DNA of 64,000 nt from Laspinema sp963821735 (lineage in GTDB: Bacteria > Cyanobacteriota > Cyanobacteriia > Cyanobacteriales > Laspinemataceae), in assembly GCA_963821735.1 (NCBI GenBank), contig CAWGFK010000055.1, positions 868,001 to 932,000 on the forward strand, read 5' to 3'. Every line of letters begins with the position of its first letter. Within the stretch, counting starts at the first letter, position 1. The notes beneath the pieces are model-generated. The model saw only the letters and a program-made list of their open reading frames with translations. It was not told where the DNA came from and ran no database searches. Below are positions 39,990-48,881 of the stretch, piece by piece. The position numbers and the translations under genes were made by a program.

Positions 39990-40524
39990 AGCTTACCCAC
40001 TCTCCTTTTGTTCGGAAACATCACGCGATCGCCACTTTTAACTGCTTGATTATCAACAAACCGTATCATTTTCGGTCTCCAAAAAACCGTCTGCGTCCGG
40101 CCACGGATCCCTTCCTTTCCGCAAAATCCTCTGGGGGAGTCAGCAACGGTGAGGGATGACACACACAGAGAATGAATCGCCACAAAACCATGATTTTTTC
40201 GGTTAGCACTCTTGTGGGCTGTTTAGCCCCTGAGTCGGCTTGAGGGAGCCAAGGCTGAATCGGTCCCGGTTTCTTTGCAGAAACGGAAAAAGCATGGAGT
40301 ATCTTCTGATACTATACCCTGCGCCCTGAGCTAAGAAAGTGTCAAGTTCAACGCAGGCGCTTCTCTAGTAAATTGTAAAGAATTATTGCCAAATGACTGG
40401 CATCTGGATTAAAAAAACTTTCCGGTTAACCTCAGACCCCAGTCCCCTCTGGAGTCCGATCAACAAACCGGCAGAGATTAGAACCCCTGCCGGTTGTCGT
40501 GAGCGCACCGAGACCCTAAAAGCA
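39990..40524. other. Intergenic region with hairpin at 40466-40495
   Basis: No gene is seen. A hairpin AACCGGCAG...CTGCCGGTT (40466-40495) lies just past the stop codon of the neighbouring glycosyltransferase and may end its transcript, although no T run follows. Left of it lies A/T-richer sequence, likely the promoter of the DUF502-nusB-ftsY cluster. Confidence 0.45.
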
Positions 40525-41406
40525 TTAGGAGGATTGGGATGGGGTGGCATTGCTGGTGGGTTGGGGGTCTAACTCAGGGGTGGGCATATTTTGGAGTTCC
40601 CACACTTTGAGCAAGATCAGATATTCATAAAATGCCTGTAAGGTACACCAAGCAAATCCGGCACGTCCATCGAGGATGCCCCCGAGCATCAAGTACATAT
40701 AAATAAAGCGCAACAGGGGACGAAAGGGGAGGCGGAGGGAGAGATCTTTGAGTGCTCGGCGTTTTTCCACTTCCGATCGCCCAAAAAAGAGATTATTCCA
40801 GGAAACTTCTCCTTTTTGCAGTTGGCGCAGGGTTTCTTGAGCTTCATCACTGGAGTAGCGGTTGTGTTTGTCCAACCAGCGACTCAATCCTTTGCTACTG
40901 GTGTAGTGGGGATAGGTTTCTGTCAGAAATCCCGTGGGACCGTCACAGACTTCCCGTTCCGTATGTCCGTAATCCGTGAACCATACCTTGTCCTTGCGGA
41001 ATAAACGCAGTTGATAGCGGGGATACTGGGTGCTGTATCGAATCCACTGGTTCATAAACATGACGCGCTCGGCGACATAATAGCCGATGAGCTCGCCTGG
41101 GTTGGCGATCGCATCGAGACATTCCTGAAAGAGTTCAGGAGTCATCCGTTCATCAGCTTCCAGGATGTAAACCCATTCATGCTGGGTGGGTAGTTCTTGC
41201 AGCATCCAAGTCCGTTGTTTGCCGTGACTTTCAAAAGGATGCTGAACCACCTGTACCGGATACTGACGGGCAATCTCCACGGTGCGATCGCTTGACATCG
41301 AGTCCACCACGATAATCTCATCACTCAGCATGGCGGACTCGATGCAAGCAGCAATATCAATTTGTTCGTTATGGGTCAGGATATAAATCGAGAACATGGG
41401 GGGCAA
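40525..41406 (-). CDS. Family 2 glycosyltransferase (WaaE/KdtX type)
   Basis: A 293-residue GT-A enzyme of the LPS beta-1,4-glucosyltransferase-like group: FSIYILTHNEQIDIAACIES (about 5-24), EIIVVDSMSSDRT (about 30-42), HGKQRTWML and the metal site LEADERMT (about 82-89). The C-terminal half has amphipathic segments near LRFIYMYLMLGGILDGRAG that would attach it to the membrane. It probably adds a hexose to a lipopolysaccharide core or another surface glycan. No glycan operon surrounds it. Confidence 0.87.
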   Translation of the reverse strand: MPPMFSIYILTHNEQIDIAACIESAMLSDEIIVVDSMSSDRTVEIARQYPVQVVQHPFESHGKQRTWMLQELPTQHEWVYILEADERMTPELFQECLDAIANPGELIGYYVAERVMFMNQWIRYSTQYPRYQLRLFRKDKVWFTDYGHTEREVCDGPTGFLTETYPHYTSSKGLSRWLDKHNRYSSDEAQETLRQLQKGEVSWNNLFFGRSEVEKRRALKDLSLRLPFRPLLRFIYMYLMLGGILDGRAGFAWCTLQAFYEYLILLKVWELQNMPTPELDPQPTSNATPSQSS

Positions 41407-41708
41407 TTGCCAATAATCGGCTGAATTGTGAATAGTTGTTGCGATCGGCGATCAAAACTTGTCTGCGACCCCGGTATCGGCCAGTTCTTTGAACCACACC
41501 ACCCTTTCAGGGCAAAAGGGTTGCACTCGGTGAAGCGCCCTGACGCACCCATTTCGCCCTAATCGTAACTTAACCGAGACGATTGTAACGAGGGCAACCT
41601 CTCCAAATTACAAGACTTAGACTTGACTAGAATTGAGAGCAAGCTGACTTCCCAACTTGACTGGGTATCCCTGAGTGATGCCTGAGTGGCGATCGCCAAT
41701 TTCTTCTT
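41407..41708. other. Intergenic region, nothing recognised
   Basis: No gene or clear repeat is seen in the gap between the HpsJ-like gene and the glycosyltransferase, both on the minus strand. A promoter for the glycosyltransferase is expected near 41420-41500. Confidence 0.4.
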
Positions 41709-42527
41709 CTAACGACCCATCGATTTACGTCGTCCTCCCCCGACACTCCCCATACTTTTTAACCCAGTCCAGCCAATAATGCTATAAGCCACAGATAACA
41801 ACAAACTGCTAATCCCAGTTTGCACGGCTAACTTGGTAAATCGAGTTTTGGCCTGGTTTTCCACTTCTTGCTGACGAGAGCGAATCTGGGTGAGTTGTTG
41901 AGTCCGAAGATTATCCGTACTGAATTGTTGGTTGAGAAACTGATCCAAAGCTTGGGGATTCTGCTGAAATTGTTCCAGTAATTCCTTCTCTTGTTGCGGC
42001 ACGTCCGGACTTTGTAGGGCTTCGTTCAGTTGGTCGGGATTCGAGATCAATTGCCGAATTTGTTCCCCGATCGCGCTTCGGCGTTGTTGAATTTCGCTCT
42101 CCACATTCTCGTTCTCAAGTTGGCTTAAAACTTGAGTTTCGGTCTGGCTGGCTTGTTCTCGGATTTGCTGCAAAGCATCAGAGCGTTGCAGCCGCACGTT
42201 ATTCAAATGCAGGGGAAATACAACTAAAAATACCACCCCAAGAATTGTAGACAACACAAAAGCCCAAAATCTCAAATCTTGGAACGGGTTGCGTTTAGGG
42301 GCACCACCCCCTTCAGCCCGATCCATCCAAGACCCCGTTACTAAAAACGCTATCCCGACTAAGGGAATAATTCCTCGTTCTACAACTTGAGCTGCATAAG
42401 CAATCTGCCATTCTCTCGATCCGGGCTGAAAGGGAATGGCTAATAGTACATAATCCACCAGTGATGATACAATTAAAATCACCCCGATTACTTTTAGGGA
42501 CATTGAAGCTACAGACTCTTGATTCAT
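41709..42527 (-). CDS. HpsJ-like membrane protein
   Basis: A 272-residue membrane protein with three N-terminal helices (about 10-30, 49-67 and 86-108), a long glutamine-rich coiled coil (about 115-225) and one C-terminal helix (about 231-252) with a basic SMGSVGGGRRKS end. This layout fits HpsJ-like proteins, some of which work in hormogonium polysaccharide synthesis or cyanoexosortase pathways. I assign the start to ATG 42527, which GGAG precedes; a longer frame to 42698 has no support. No other hps gene is in the window, so its role here is uncertain. Confidence 0.65.
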   Translation of the reverse strand: MNQESVASMSLKVIGVILIVSSLVDYVLLAIPFQPGSREWQIAYAAQVVERGIIPLVGIAFLVTGSWMDRAEGGGAPKRNPFQDLRFWAFVLSTILGVVFLVVFPLHLNNVRLQRSDALQQIREQASQTETQVLSQLENENVESEIQQRRSAIGEQIRQLISNPDQLNEALQSPDVPQQEKELLEQFQQNPQALDQFLNQQFSTDNLRTQQLTQIRSRQQEVENQAKTRFTKLAVQTGISSLLLSVAYSIIGWTGLKSMGSVGGGRRKSMGR

Positions 42528-43044
42528 GATTCTCCTATAATTTTCCCGATATATTACCCCATATAGGGGAATTTTCTCTCTTCTCTTTCCACTCGTTTGC
42601 TGATGTGTTTTTACCCGCTGGATGAAGTTAATTGAATTTCGGGTTTGGGGACAAGGAAACCTCGGTTTCGAGATGTCCCTGAAACCAGTGGAATGCATAA
42701 GGAGATTCAGTCTTAACCCTTACACTCCTCCTGGTAATCGGCTCATCCTGATTGCCTTATGATCCTATTAAGAGGCCAGGTTTGGCGACTCATCAAATGA
42801 GTTTCACTGGAGGTCACACAGTTAAAGGGTGATTGATTGAATCCTCCGATTTAAGTTTAAACTTAAATCCCAGTAATTTTAACCTCAACTGTGTAAAGTT
42901 TACCCAAAATTTATTGTCGTTTTTGGCGGGAGGTAAAAGCCAACCCAAGAGAGCGCGCTTCGGTTGAACCATGCCGGGACAGGAGGATGGATTGGGGGCG
43001 TTGACCCAAGACGGACCACAGGCTTTACCTGATCTTTCCCTATT
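42528..43044. other. Intergenic region with a 22-bp palindrome
   Basis: No gene is seen. A perfect 22-base palindrome (GATTTAAGTTTAAACTTAAA plus TC) spans 42848-42869, with AT-rich DNA on both sides. It could be a dimeric regulator operator or a cruciform. The promoter of the HpsJ-like gene should lie close to 42560-42700. Confidence 0.6.
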
Positions 43045-44370
43045 TTACTGCTGCGTGCGATACCAATGCGCTAAACGGGTCGGTGAAATCCCCAAATAAT
43101 ATCCCAGAATCATCAGTTGATTGATCCCAGTTGTTCGCAGAATGCCCAATTTCTGCCATCGTCTGGCACTGGTAAAGGCGGGGGTGAGGGCGATCGCCAG
43201 TCTTCCACGCCGTTTCAAGCGCCCCACAAATTCAAAGTCCTCCATGATCCCCATCTCGGCAAATCCCCCCAGTTCCCAAAAGGTGGCAGCGCGCACAAAA
43301 ATTCCTTGGTCCCCATAAGGCATCTGCCCCCAGCGCGATCGCCACTTCACCCCCCATTCAATCATCCGGAACCCGGGTCCTGGCCCCTCAATCCTCAATT
43401 CAAACGCTCCCCCCACGACATCCGGTGACTCCAAAATGCGCCGAATCTCTGTCTCAAATCCGGACCCCAACCGAGTATCCCCATGTAAAAATAGCAGGAT
43501 TTCCCCGGTTGCCTGAGCAGCCCCCAGATTCATTTGTCGCCCTCTCCCCGGTTCACTACGGACAACGGTAACGCCATAAGATGCCGCAATCTCCCGGGTG
43601 CGATCGCTCGAACCGCCATCCACGACAATAATTTCTACATCCGAAAGACCACCCACTGCCTCTAAAGTAGACCCAATCCGCGCCTCTTCATTCAAAACCG
43701 GCACAATAATTGAGATTTGGCCCCGGTTGGGTTTCAGGGAGAATCGGGACCCTAATTCAGCTAAATCCTCCGGGCGATCGATATCCCTGAGTTCCGGTAA
43801 CTGCGCCACAGTCAGAGACTCAGAACTCGCCACAGCCAAGGTTTGGGCCAAAACTTCCCCAGTCCCCCAAGCTATCCCCTGGAAGACTTCCGGAATGAAC
43901 CGAGACAGTCCAATTAGATAATATCCCCCATCCATTGCCGGTCCTAACACCAAGTCATGGGATTGCAGGGATTCAAAGGCTTGCATGAGGATTCCGGCAT
44001 CCAAATCTGGGCAATCGGTGCCAATGATCACCACTCGCGAGCATTCCGCCTCAAATGCCTCCTGAGACGCAGCTTTGAGCCGATCGCCCAAATCTCCCTC
44101 AGACTGGGGTTGATACTCCCACTCTTCCCCCAACCACCCCTGCATCTGTTCCCGGGTTCCCCCAGTAAATCGGATTTCCACCGCGATCGGTTTCGGCATC
44201 TTTTGCTGCAACCCCTCTCGAACGGTAGCTAGGGTATGTTTCCCCAGTTGCCGATGCAATTGCGCCGCCCCCAATGCCCCCAATGCCGGAATCAGCCTGG
44301 TTTTAGTCGTTCCAGGATAGGGAAGGCGGGTAAAAATAATCAGGCGATCGGGATTGGGGTGAGAAAGCAT
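43045..44370 (-). CDS. Fusion of TIGR04282- and TIGR04283-type arsenosugar glycosyltransferases
   Basis: A 441-residue two-domain protein. Residues 1-205 form a DUF2064/TIGR04282-type nucleotidyl/glycosyl-transferase domain (IFTRLPYPGTTKTRL, VIIGTDCPDLD, VLGPAMDGGYYLIGL). Residues about 216-441 form a family 2 glycosyltransferase of the TIGR04283 type (ISIIVPVLNEEARIGSTLEA, VVDGGSSDRT, LFLHGDTRLG, PYGDQGIFVR, MEDFEFVGRLKRRG). Both families are annotated as arsenosugar biosynthesis glycosyltransferases and are separate genes in many bacteria. No arsM or radical-SAM arsS gene is in the window. A GGGAGATGG array abuts the start codon, leaving no normal ribosome binding site apart from its purine-rich units. 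Confidence 0.88.
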   Translation of the reverse strand: MLSHPNPDRLIIFTRLPYPGTTKTRLIPALGALGAAQLHRQLGKHTLATVREGLQQKMPKPIAVEIRFTGGTREQMQGWLGEEWEYQPQSEGDLGDRLKAASQEAFEAECSRVVIIGTDCPDLDAGILMQAFESLQSHDLVLGPAMDGGYYLIGLSRFIPEVFQGIAWGTGEVLAQTLAVASSESLTVAQLPELRDIDRPEDLAELGSRFSLKPNRGQISIIVPVLNEEARIGSTLEAVGGLSDVEIIVVDGGSSDRTREIAASYGVTVVRSEPGRGRQMNLGAAQATGEILLFLHGDTRLGSGFETEIRRILESPDVVGGAFELRIEGPGPGFRMIEWGVKWRSRWGQMPYGDQGIFVRAATFWELGGFAEMGIMEDFEFVGRLKRRGRLAIALTPAFTSARRWQKLGILRTTGINQLMILGYYLGISPTRLAHWYRTQQ

Positions 44371-44519
44371 GGGGAGATGGGGGAGATGGGGGAGATGGGG
44401 GAGATTGGGGAGATGGGGGAGATGGGGGAGATGGGGGAGATGGGGGAGATGGGGGGGTGGAGAGGGGGAGATGGGGGAGATGGGGGAGATTGGGGAGATT
44501 GGGGAGATTGGGGAGATGT
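44371..44519. repeat. GGGAGATGG minisatellite at a start codon
   Basis: About 16 units of a 9-base repeat, mostly GGGAGATGG with some GGAGATTGG, run without break and end at the ATG of the fused glycosyltransferase (minus strand). The sense transcript there would be CCATCTCCC-rich. Related arrays lie at 30371-30434 and 44729-44792. Confidence 0.9.
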
Positions 44520-44532
44520 TCGTTCAACGTCC

Positions 44533-44682
44533 CGACTTCAGTCGTTGCTCTCGTGTTATGGCGGATGCCATAACACGAGCAATCTGAGGGTCCACCGCCT
44601 GCTGGGTTGGGAACTGGAGTTTAAGCCTGATATCGGGGCGTTACTTGGCATCAGCCAAGTAACGCGGCAACGACTGAAGTCG
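44533..44682. repeat. Three-stem palindromic element
   Basis: An outer perfect 16-bp inverted repeat (CGACTTCAGTCGTTGC at 44533-44548 and its complement at 44667-44682) encloses two perfect inner hairpins: a 13-bp stem at 44550-44579 (CTCGTGTTATGGC, loop GGAT) and a 12-bp stem at 44638-44665 (GCGTTACTTGGC, loop ATCA). The outer arm is the same GACTTCAGTC box that is repeated near 31.4-32.0 kb. The element looks like a compact mobile or RNA-structured repeat. No coding capacity. Confidence 0.8.
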
Positions 44683-44728
44683 TGACTACGAACAAAAGAG
44701 GATAACACCTGAAGTCGAAATGTTGAAC

Positions 44729-44792
44729 ATCTCCCCCAACTCCCCCATCCTCCCCATCCTCCCCATCCTCCCCAACTCCCCCATCCCCTCTT
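44729..44792. repeat. CTCCCCCA/CTCCCCAT minisatellite
   Basis: A run of 8- to 9-base units (CTCCCCAT, CTCCCCCAA) lies 50 bases upstream of the pgl start codon. It resembles the CCCCCATCT arrays elsewhere in the window. Confidence 0.75.
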
Positions 44793-44842
44793 GACTAGAT
44801 TGCTTAAAATAGGTTGGAAAACTTTCATTTTAATCCAACCGG

Positions 44843-45565
44843 ATGAATCATCACGTCGAAGTCTTAGCCGATAAAACTGCCCTAGTGGAGCGATCGCTGG
44901 AACTGGTGCGGGGGAAAATTGACCAAGCGATTCAACAGAGCGATCGCTGTACCATCGCCCTGGCAGGTGGCAGCACCCCCAAACCTGTGTATGAATCCCT
45001 CGCTACCCTGAACCTTCCCTGGGAAAAAATTCACATCTTTTGGGGGGACGAACGCTATGTCCCCCCAACGGATCCCGAGAGCAATCAGCTCATGGCACGT
45101 CAAGCATGGCTCGATCGCGTGAACTTTCCCAACGCCAATATTCACCCGATTCCCACCCAGGGAGAAGATCCGGCTACGGATGCCCAGCGCCATGAGGCCC
45201 ATTTGCAAGAATTCTTTGCCATTTCTCCGGGAGAGTTCCCCAATTTTGATATCATTTTGCTGGGAATCGGCGATGACGCTCATACGGCCTCCCTGTTTCC
45301 CCATACCGAAGCCTTACAAGTGCGCGATCGCCTCGTCACCGTAGGCAATAAAGACGGACAGCCCCGCATCACCTTTACCGTTCCCCTAATTAACCACGCC
45401 CACAATGTCTTCTTTCTGGTGGCAGGAGCCTCCAAACAACAAGCCCTCGAACAAATTTTCGCCGCCGAAGCTGACCCTCTAACTTACCCGGCGCGGTTGA
45501 TTCAGCCTTTAGGCGAGTTATCGTGGCTATTAGATGAACCGGCAGGACGGGAGTTAACCGTCTAA
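44843..45565 (+). CDS. pgl: 6-phosphogluconolactonase
   Basis: Second enzyme of the oxidative pentose phosphate pathway; hydrolyses 6-phosphogluconolactone to 6-phosphogluconate. The 240-residue SugarP isomerase-fold protein shows the family motifs ALAGGSTPKPVYESLA (about 39-54), IFWGDERYVPP (about 68-78), ILLGIGDDAHTASLFPHT (about 138-155) and FLVAGASKQQAL (about 192-203). The usual G-DGHTASLF motif has GDDAH here, within family variation. Upstream DNA is repeat-rich, so its promoter probably lies at about 44790-44830 or within the array flank. Confidence 0.94.
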   Translation: MNHHVEVLADKTALVERSLELVRGKIDQAIQQSDRCTIALAGGSTPKPVYESLATLNLPWEKIHIFWGDERYVPPTDPESNQLMARQAWLDRVNFPNANIHPIPTQGEDPATDAQRHEAHLQEFFAISPGEFPNFDIILLGIGDDAHTASLFPHTEALQVRDRLVTVGNKDGQPRITFTVPLINHAHNVFFLVAGASKQQALEQIFAAEADPLTYPARLIQPLGELSWLLDEPAGRELTV

Positions 45566-45731
45566 ACGGTCTATCCTTTATGGCACGGCGGCCTGATTAG
45601 ACCAGAGGTCCGATGGACTTTCGCTATCAACCGCTCGTTGCTATGCTCTCCTGAAGCGATTGAACCGCCGCAATAGCAGCAGTTTAAACCCGTCTTTTCT
45701 CCGATCGTATCGCAGCGAGAACTTAACGAAG

Positions 45732-46535
45732 ATGATAGTTTGCCCGAATTGCAACCACCAAAATCCCGATGGAGCCATCCAATGTGAGGCTTGTTTGACT
45801 CCTTTGCCTGCCACCATGAACTGCCCCTCCTGTGGCGCAACGGTCCAAACTGATGCCGCCTTCTGCGGTCAATGTGGCTATAATCTCCAGGTCAATACTG
45901 CGGAAGAAAGCTCCTCCGTTGAATCCCCAGAAGCGTTGCCGACAGTGGTTTCTACCGCTTCGGGTTCCTCTACGGGGTCACTCCCAGAGTTGGACCCCCC
46001 GGAACCTTTGGTATCCCCAGACCCCCTAGCTGGATTTTCCACCTCGGAACCGGAAGCGCAGACTCCTCCTCCGGTTGCACCCACTCCGCTTCCGACTCCG
46101 GACCCCACTCCGTTACCGACTCCGGTTGCTACTCCGGACCCCACTCCGGCACCGACGCCGGTTGCCACGCCGGTTGCATCCAGTTCGGCAACTCAACTTC
46201 AGGCGATGCCCCAGGCACGACTGTTTCACGTTCAAACCAATACCCCGGTGGAATTACCCGCGACTCTCTCGGTGGTTCACATTGGCAAACCCAATGATCT
46301 GGTTCCCCCGGATGTGGATGTGTCGGGATTTCCCCATTCTGAGGTGGTCTCTCGCATTCATGCGGATATCCGTGTGGAGGGAACTAATTTCTTTCTGGAG
46401 GATGTGGGCAGTTCTAATGGGACTTATGTGAATAATCTGCCGTTACCGAAAGGAAATCGCCAGCTTTTGCGTGCGGGCGATCGCATTGCTTTGGGTAAGG
46501 GAGATATGGTCACCTTTATTTTCCAACTGTCCTAG
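45732..46535 (+). CDS. Zinc-ribbon FHA domain protein
   Basis: A 267-residue regulator. Two zinc ribbons stand at the N-terminus (CPNCNHQ, CEACLTP, CPSCGATV, CGQCGYN; residues about 3-55), then a proline/threonine-rich linker with PDPTP repeats (about 112-155) and a C-terminal FHA domain (about 170-267) with SRIHADI and VGSSNGTYVN, the phosphothreonine-binding residues. FHA domains read Ser/Thr kinase signals; no kinase gene is in the window. ATG 45732 places the first zinc ribbon at the start; a 24-residue upstream extension is not conserved-looking. Confidence 0.85.
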   Translation: MIVCPNCNHQNPDGAIQCEACLTPLPATMNCPSCGATVQTDAAFCGQCGYNLQVNTAEESSSVESPEALPTVVSTASGSSTGSLPELDPPEPLVSPDPLAGFSTSEPEAQTPPPVAPTPLPTPDPTPLPTPVATPDPTPAPTPVATPVASSSATQLQAMPQARLFHVQTNTPVELPATLSVVHIGKPNDLVPPDVDVSGFPHSEVVSRIHADIRVEGTNFFLEDVGSSNGTYVNNLPLPKGNRQLLRAGDRIALGKGDMVTFIFQLS

Positions 46536-47088
46536 GGTCTATAAAATCGGCCCTGGATTTGCTCCCGATTAAATCCGGGGGAGAACAAACCGAGTGTCTG
46601 CCCTTTCTGGGGTGCTATCACAGTCCGGGTCTGCCGTTAGGTCCAGGACCTACAGTTCAAACTCTCATCTGTACATTTGATCCAGATGCTGGAGGTTTCA
46701 CATCTGGCTCACAGGCAGAGGTTAAAAATCATTTAGGATGGCTATAAGGACCAGAGATTTTGTGACAAAACCTGGTTTCTAACCTTTGCTGTAACCCCGG
46801 GCTAGTCATTGACCCCCTTTTTCCCCGTTGACAGACTCACCGCCAACTTTTTCTAAGTCTGGCGGGGGGTTTTGTTAGCCAGTCCCATTCCCCCTGGATT
46901 TCTCTTCCCGTTTAGACGAAATCCCTTGTCTTGTTGAGAAGGGAGATCATGAGACTTGAAAAAAGGCAGGGTGACAGGGGTATCTTTAAATAGGTCCTTT
47001 TTGTAACCCGGGAAATTTAAGGACCCTGTTGCGACTGTACCTTAAACCTTTGTTATCAAAGGTAGATCTACTGAATAGGGATGCTCCT
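46536..47088. other. Intergenic region between the two FHA genes
   Basis: No gene is supported. An AGAAACC-type half palindrome lies near 46768. A hairpin with CCGCCA/TGGCGG arms (46840-46865) followed by GGGGTTTTG could terminate a transcript. The right end holds the start region of the second FHA gene. Confidence 0.45.
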
Positions 47089-47550
47089 GTGATTACATTA
47101 ACTTTATTGCATCCGATTAAGTCCACACCGATTCAGAGTTGGAAATTTGACAACGAATCTGTAATTCGGATTGGGCGGGCGACGGATAACAATGTCGTAC
47201 TCTATAGTGCTGTGGTCTCTCGCCATCATGTAGAGTTGCGACGGGTCGGTCTCCAGTGGAAAATTATTAATCTCGGCACCAATGGGACTTATATGAAGGG
47301 GTCTCCCATTACTCAAGTGACCGCAGAAGATGGGGTGATTTTTTCTTTGGCGCGATCGGGTCCACAAATCCAAATTAATCTGTCAAAATATCAGTCTAAA
47401 ATCTCATCCGACTTTCAACAATTGGAGTCGGCAATGCGTCTACCCGAACCGGATTCGGATACGGTGACTGCGGAGGATGTCACCAAACCTATCCCCCTCC
47501 CCCAAACTTCGTTGGAATCTGAAGTGGCGAAAAAGGGCTATCCATCCTGA
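47089..47550 (+). CDS. FHA domain protein
   Basis: A 153-residue protein that is mostly one FHA domain (about 3-100): ESVIRIGRATDNNVVLYS, AVVSRHHVELRR and LGTNGTYMKG are the phosphopeptide-binding loops, all intact. A short acidic and threonine-rich tail (about 125-150) may itself be phosphorylated. I chose GTG 47089, preceded by ATAGGG, because the protein then starts VITLTLLHPIKS just before the FHA core; a TTG at 47029 would add an unsupported 20 residues. It follows the zinc-ribbon FHA gene on the same strand. Confidence 0.8.
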   Translation: MITLTLLHPIKSTPIQSWKFDNESVIRIGRATDNNVVLYSAVVSRHHVELRRVGLQWKIINLGTNGTYMKGSPITQVTAEDGVIFSLARSGPQIQINLSKYQSKISSDFQQLESAMRLPEPDSDTVTAEDVTKPIPLPQTSLESEVAKKGYPS

Positions 47551-47842
47551 ATAAGCGGCGGATCCCTCTAGGATTTTGTTAGGATCGGTTCATCAAGTAT
47601 TAGAGAGACGAGAGGGAATGAGCCATGAAACGGTGCGATCGCATTGAGCTACTTTACTCCCTTCTCTACCACTTACCCCGCCGGGTAAATCGCATGACTC
47701 CTAGGCATTGATTCTTGTAGCAGACTATCAAAATCCAAGGGTTTGTTGGCAAGGCATCCTAACTTTTAGCCCGGTGCACTCAGGCGTCTGAATGTCAATC
47801 ATCCCCACAACGGATGAGTTTATCATTTATAGGACTTTTAAC

Positions 47843-48778
47843 ATGGCAATCGAACAACAGGTGATTCAGTATTCTCAGTTGATTAATCGTCGCGTCATCG
47901 ATCGCGGGACGGCAGAAGAAGTAGGCCGCCTTGATGAACTCTGGCTCAATTCAAAATCTCATCACGTTGTCGGATTTTCCTGCAAGTCAGGCGGCGTTCT
48001 AGGATTAGGAGTGAAAAAACATTCCTTTAGTTGGGAGCAAATTTATAGTATTGGCGCGGATAGTAATAGTATTTTAGTCAACATTAATTCTGAGGTAGAA
48101 GAACCGGAAAAATCTCCGGAAATCAGTCCTCCGATTATCGGTCATGAAGTCTTGACTGATGGCGGGAATACGGCAGGTGAATTGCGCGATTATATCATTG
48201 CCACTCAGACTGGGGCTGTGGTCGGTTATCTTTATAAATCTAGCGGTTGGCGCGGTGCGGTAGAAGGCACTTATCTACTCTCCCCGGAAGATATTGCTAG
48301 TATGGGGAGTAAGCGAATTATTGCCATTGATACAGCGGTTCAAGAGCCTCAACCCTACACCGATGGCATGAATCAAAAACTGAATAAAGTCGGGGAATTG
48401 CTCAAAGAAGACTATAGCAAAACAATGGGAGATTTGCGCGGGTTAATTAAGGGAGCGCAAAATATCTCTGAGCAAGCAAAAAGTAAAGTGCAAGAAGTCG
48501 CAGGACAAGCGCGAGAAGGTACGGTATCTTTTGCTGAACAAGCGCGAGAAGGTACGGTATCTTTTGCTGAACAAGCGCGAGAAAAAGCCAGTGAAGTAGC
48601 GAATCAAACCCGCGATCGGGTCGCTGAAATCAGAGGAGAATCAACCGCTACTCCAGTCCTGCCGGAATCGGAAGTGGTGTCAGAACCTGAAGTGGTTTCC
48701 GAACCTCAAGGTGTCATTGAATATGAGGTAATTTCTGAGGCTCCACCTGAAGCGGAAAAATCTGAAAATCAGGCATAA
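47843..48778 (+). CDS. PRC-barrel domain protein with helical tail
   Basis: A 311-residue protein with two PRC-barrel domains (about 7-80, INRRVIDRGTAEEVGRLDELWL; and about 105-175, YIIATQTGAVVGYLYKS) and then an amphipathic helical region of 11-residue repeats (about 195-270) containing a near-perfect 33-base duplication (EQAREGTVSFA twice). PRC barrels occur in the photosynthetic reaction-centre H subunit and in RimM; stand-alone versions have unknown roles. ATG 47843 is chosen because AGGA precedes it. The C-terminus is acidic. Confidence 0.82.
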   Translation: MAIEQQVIQYSQLINRRVIDRGTAEEVGRLDELWLNSKSHHVVGFSCKSGGVLGLGVKKHSFSWEQIYSIGADSNSILVNINSEVEEPEKSPEISPPIIGHEVLTDGGNTAGELRDYIIATQTGAVVGYLYKSSGWRGAVEGTYLLSPEDIASMGSKRIIAIDTAVQEPQPYTDGMNQKLNKVGELLKEDYSKTMGDLRGLIKGAQNISEQAKSKVQEVAGQAREGTVSFAEQAREGTVSFAEQAREKASEVANQTRDRVAEIRGESTATPVLPESEVVSEPEVVSEPQGVIEYEVISEAPPEAEKSENQA

Positions 48779-48815
48779 CCTGTTGAGTTTAAATTCGGTT
48801 TTCCAGTTTTAAAAG

Positions 48816-48842
48816 GTAGGGACACGGCAGTGCCGTGTCCTA
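48816..48842. terminator. Palindrome between convergent genes
   Basis: A perfect 10-bp inverted repeat (GGACACGGCA / TGCCGTGTCC, loop one base) flanked by TAG and TAA lies between the convergent PRC-barrel and Rpn-type genes. It is probably a shared terminator, and this GTAGGGACACGGC palindrome is also a dispersed cyanobacterial repeat type. Confidence 0.55.
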
Positions 48843-48881
48843 AACTGCATGGATAGTGACATGGGATGTAGATTTCCCTGT

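Noticed and set aside
44236..44685. ORF rich in GEMGEMGE on the plus strand, and a PPSPPS-type frame on the minus strand
   Set aside because: Both are translations of the GGGAGATGG minisatellite and not genes.
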